This document shows positions 12,179 to 12,676 of a stretch of 12,676 nucleotides of DNA, one piece after another. The DNA lies in assembly GCA_030681145.1 (NCBI GenBank), contig JAUXXK010000254.1:1-12676 (forward strand). Direction: 5' to 3'. Position numbers and translations under genes: made by a program. Numbering within the stretch: the first letter of the stretch is position 1; the number at the start of each line of letters is the position of its first letter. Below the pieces are notes generated by a model that was given only the letters and a program-made list of their open reading frames with translations, was not told the DNA's origin and searched no databases. Source of the DNA: Methanobacteriaceae archaeon (GTDB lineage Archaea > Methanobacteriota > Methanobacteria > Methanobacteriales > Methanobacteriaceae).

Positions 12179-12676
12179 TTAAATCCTTTTAATTCTCTTA
12201 TAAACCAGATCATTGGTTCTGACCTTTTTATTAATAAGTAATCCCACGTGCTGGTTTTTTAGAGCACTTTTTATTGATTTTCCATCAATTTGTAGTGAAT
12301 TAACTTTATGTGTTACCGAACCGGTGGTAGTTCCTTGAATAATAATCTCATCTCCCAGTTTTAGATTATCCCAAAGCCGGATTTCAGCAGCACCCACCTG
12401 ATTATAATAATTCACCACTTGCCCAAGATCCTTCTTGATAAAGGTAGATTGATTGTAGGGGCTGTTTTGATGGTATTTCTTAAAATAAAATCCCTGATCA
12501 AAGCCTCGATTAAATACTTTTTTTAGATCCATCATCCACTGTTCCTGAAACTTCCAATCTCCACCCATATAACTATCTATGGCCTCCCGGTATACTCGGG
12601 TGACCGTGGCTACATAATCTGCAGGGCGGGCCCTTCCTTCAATTTTAAAGGCATTGACTCCGGATTCCATAAGTTC
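12179..12676 (-). CDS. Peptidase U32 family protein, C-terminal part, runs off the window
   Basis: 166 codons to the TAA at 12179; the reading frame continues past the right edge (codons for Glu-Leu precede MESGVNAF). The visible start ELMESGVNAFKIEGRARPADYVATVTRVYREAID is the conserved U32 signature near the end of the catalytic domain. The rest, about 130 residues, has the beta-rich composition (GAAEIRLWDNLKLGDEIIIQGTTTGSV) of the C-terminal lid seen in YegQ-like members. U32 proteins include collagenase-like peptidases and RNA or quinone hydroxylation enzymes, so the reaction cannot be assigned. The N-terminal domain and metal/Fe-S ligands lie outside the window. Confidence 0.85.
   Translation of the reverse strand, partial: ELMESGVNAFKIEGRARPADYVATVTRVYREAIDSYMGGDWKFQEQWMMDLKKVFNRGFDQGFYFKKYHQNSPYNQSTFIKKDLGQVVNYYNQVGAAEIRLWDNLKLGDEIIIQGTTTGSVTHKVNSLQIDGKSIKSALKNQHVGLLINKKVRTNDLVYKRIKRI

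Overview
The window reads as chromosomal DNA of a methanogenic archaeon, most likely a mesophilic Methanobacterium or close relative. The evidence is archaeal TATA-box promoters with poly-T terminators, AT-rich spacers, a tRNA gene with encoded CCA, a NifH-like CfbC homologue (coenzyme F430 synthesis), archaeal families such as DUF371, and glycosylation-rich signal-anchored surface proteins. The species assignment is an inference from gene content.

Layout. Positions 1-1440 (minus) hold the N-terminal two thirds of a bacterial-type LonA protease. Upstream on the same strand is an ArsR-family regulator whose promoter carries a perfect 16-bp palindrome. Then come galE (+), a TPR/CPBP-protease fusion (+) and a convergent galU (-). 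Positions 5903-7589 (-) form a cell-surface block: a small two-helix membrane protein with a poly-threonine N-terminus, translationally close to a secreted anchored protein, then a second anchored glycoprotein with its own promoter. A DUF167 gene (-), a VOC/glyoxalase-fold gene (+), tRNA-Leu(GAG) and a DUF371 gene (-) follow. The 9553-10144 gap is non-coding and contains a roughly 254-nt GC-rich island closed by an 11-bp perfect inverted repeat. The right side holds a GIY-YIG (DUF123) protein (+), a CBS-domain protein overlapping cfbC (-), and the C-terminal part of a U32 peptidase family protein (-).

How the genes may work together. GalU makes UDP-glucose and GalE epimerises UDP-sugars, precursors for surface glycans. 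The two neighbouring secreted proteins carry six and eight N-glycosylation sequons, so this part of the window is biased to the cell envelope. The CBS protein and CfbC overlap by 8 nt and are probably co-translated, which hints at nucleotide-sensing control of the F430 pathway.

The points most worth a second look are the stem-closed island at 9683-9936 (structured RNA or MITE-like element), the duplicated translation start that creates a three-codon upstream ORF at 6558-6569, the ArsR operator with its unusual cysteine pairs, the poly-Thr membrane protein/surface protein block, and a cluster of short tandem duplications (33-54 bp) at gene borders.
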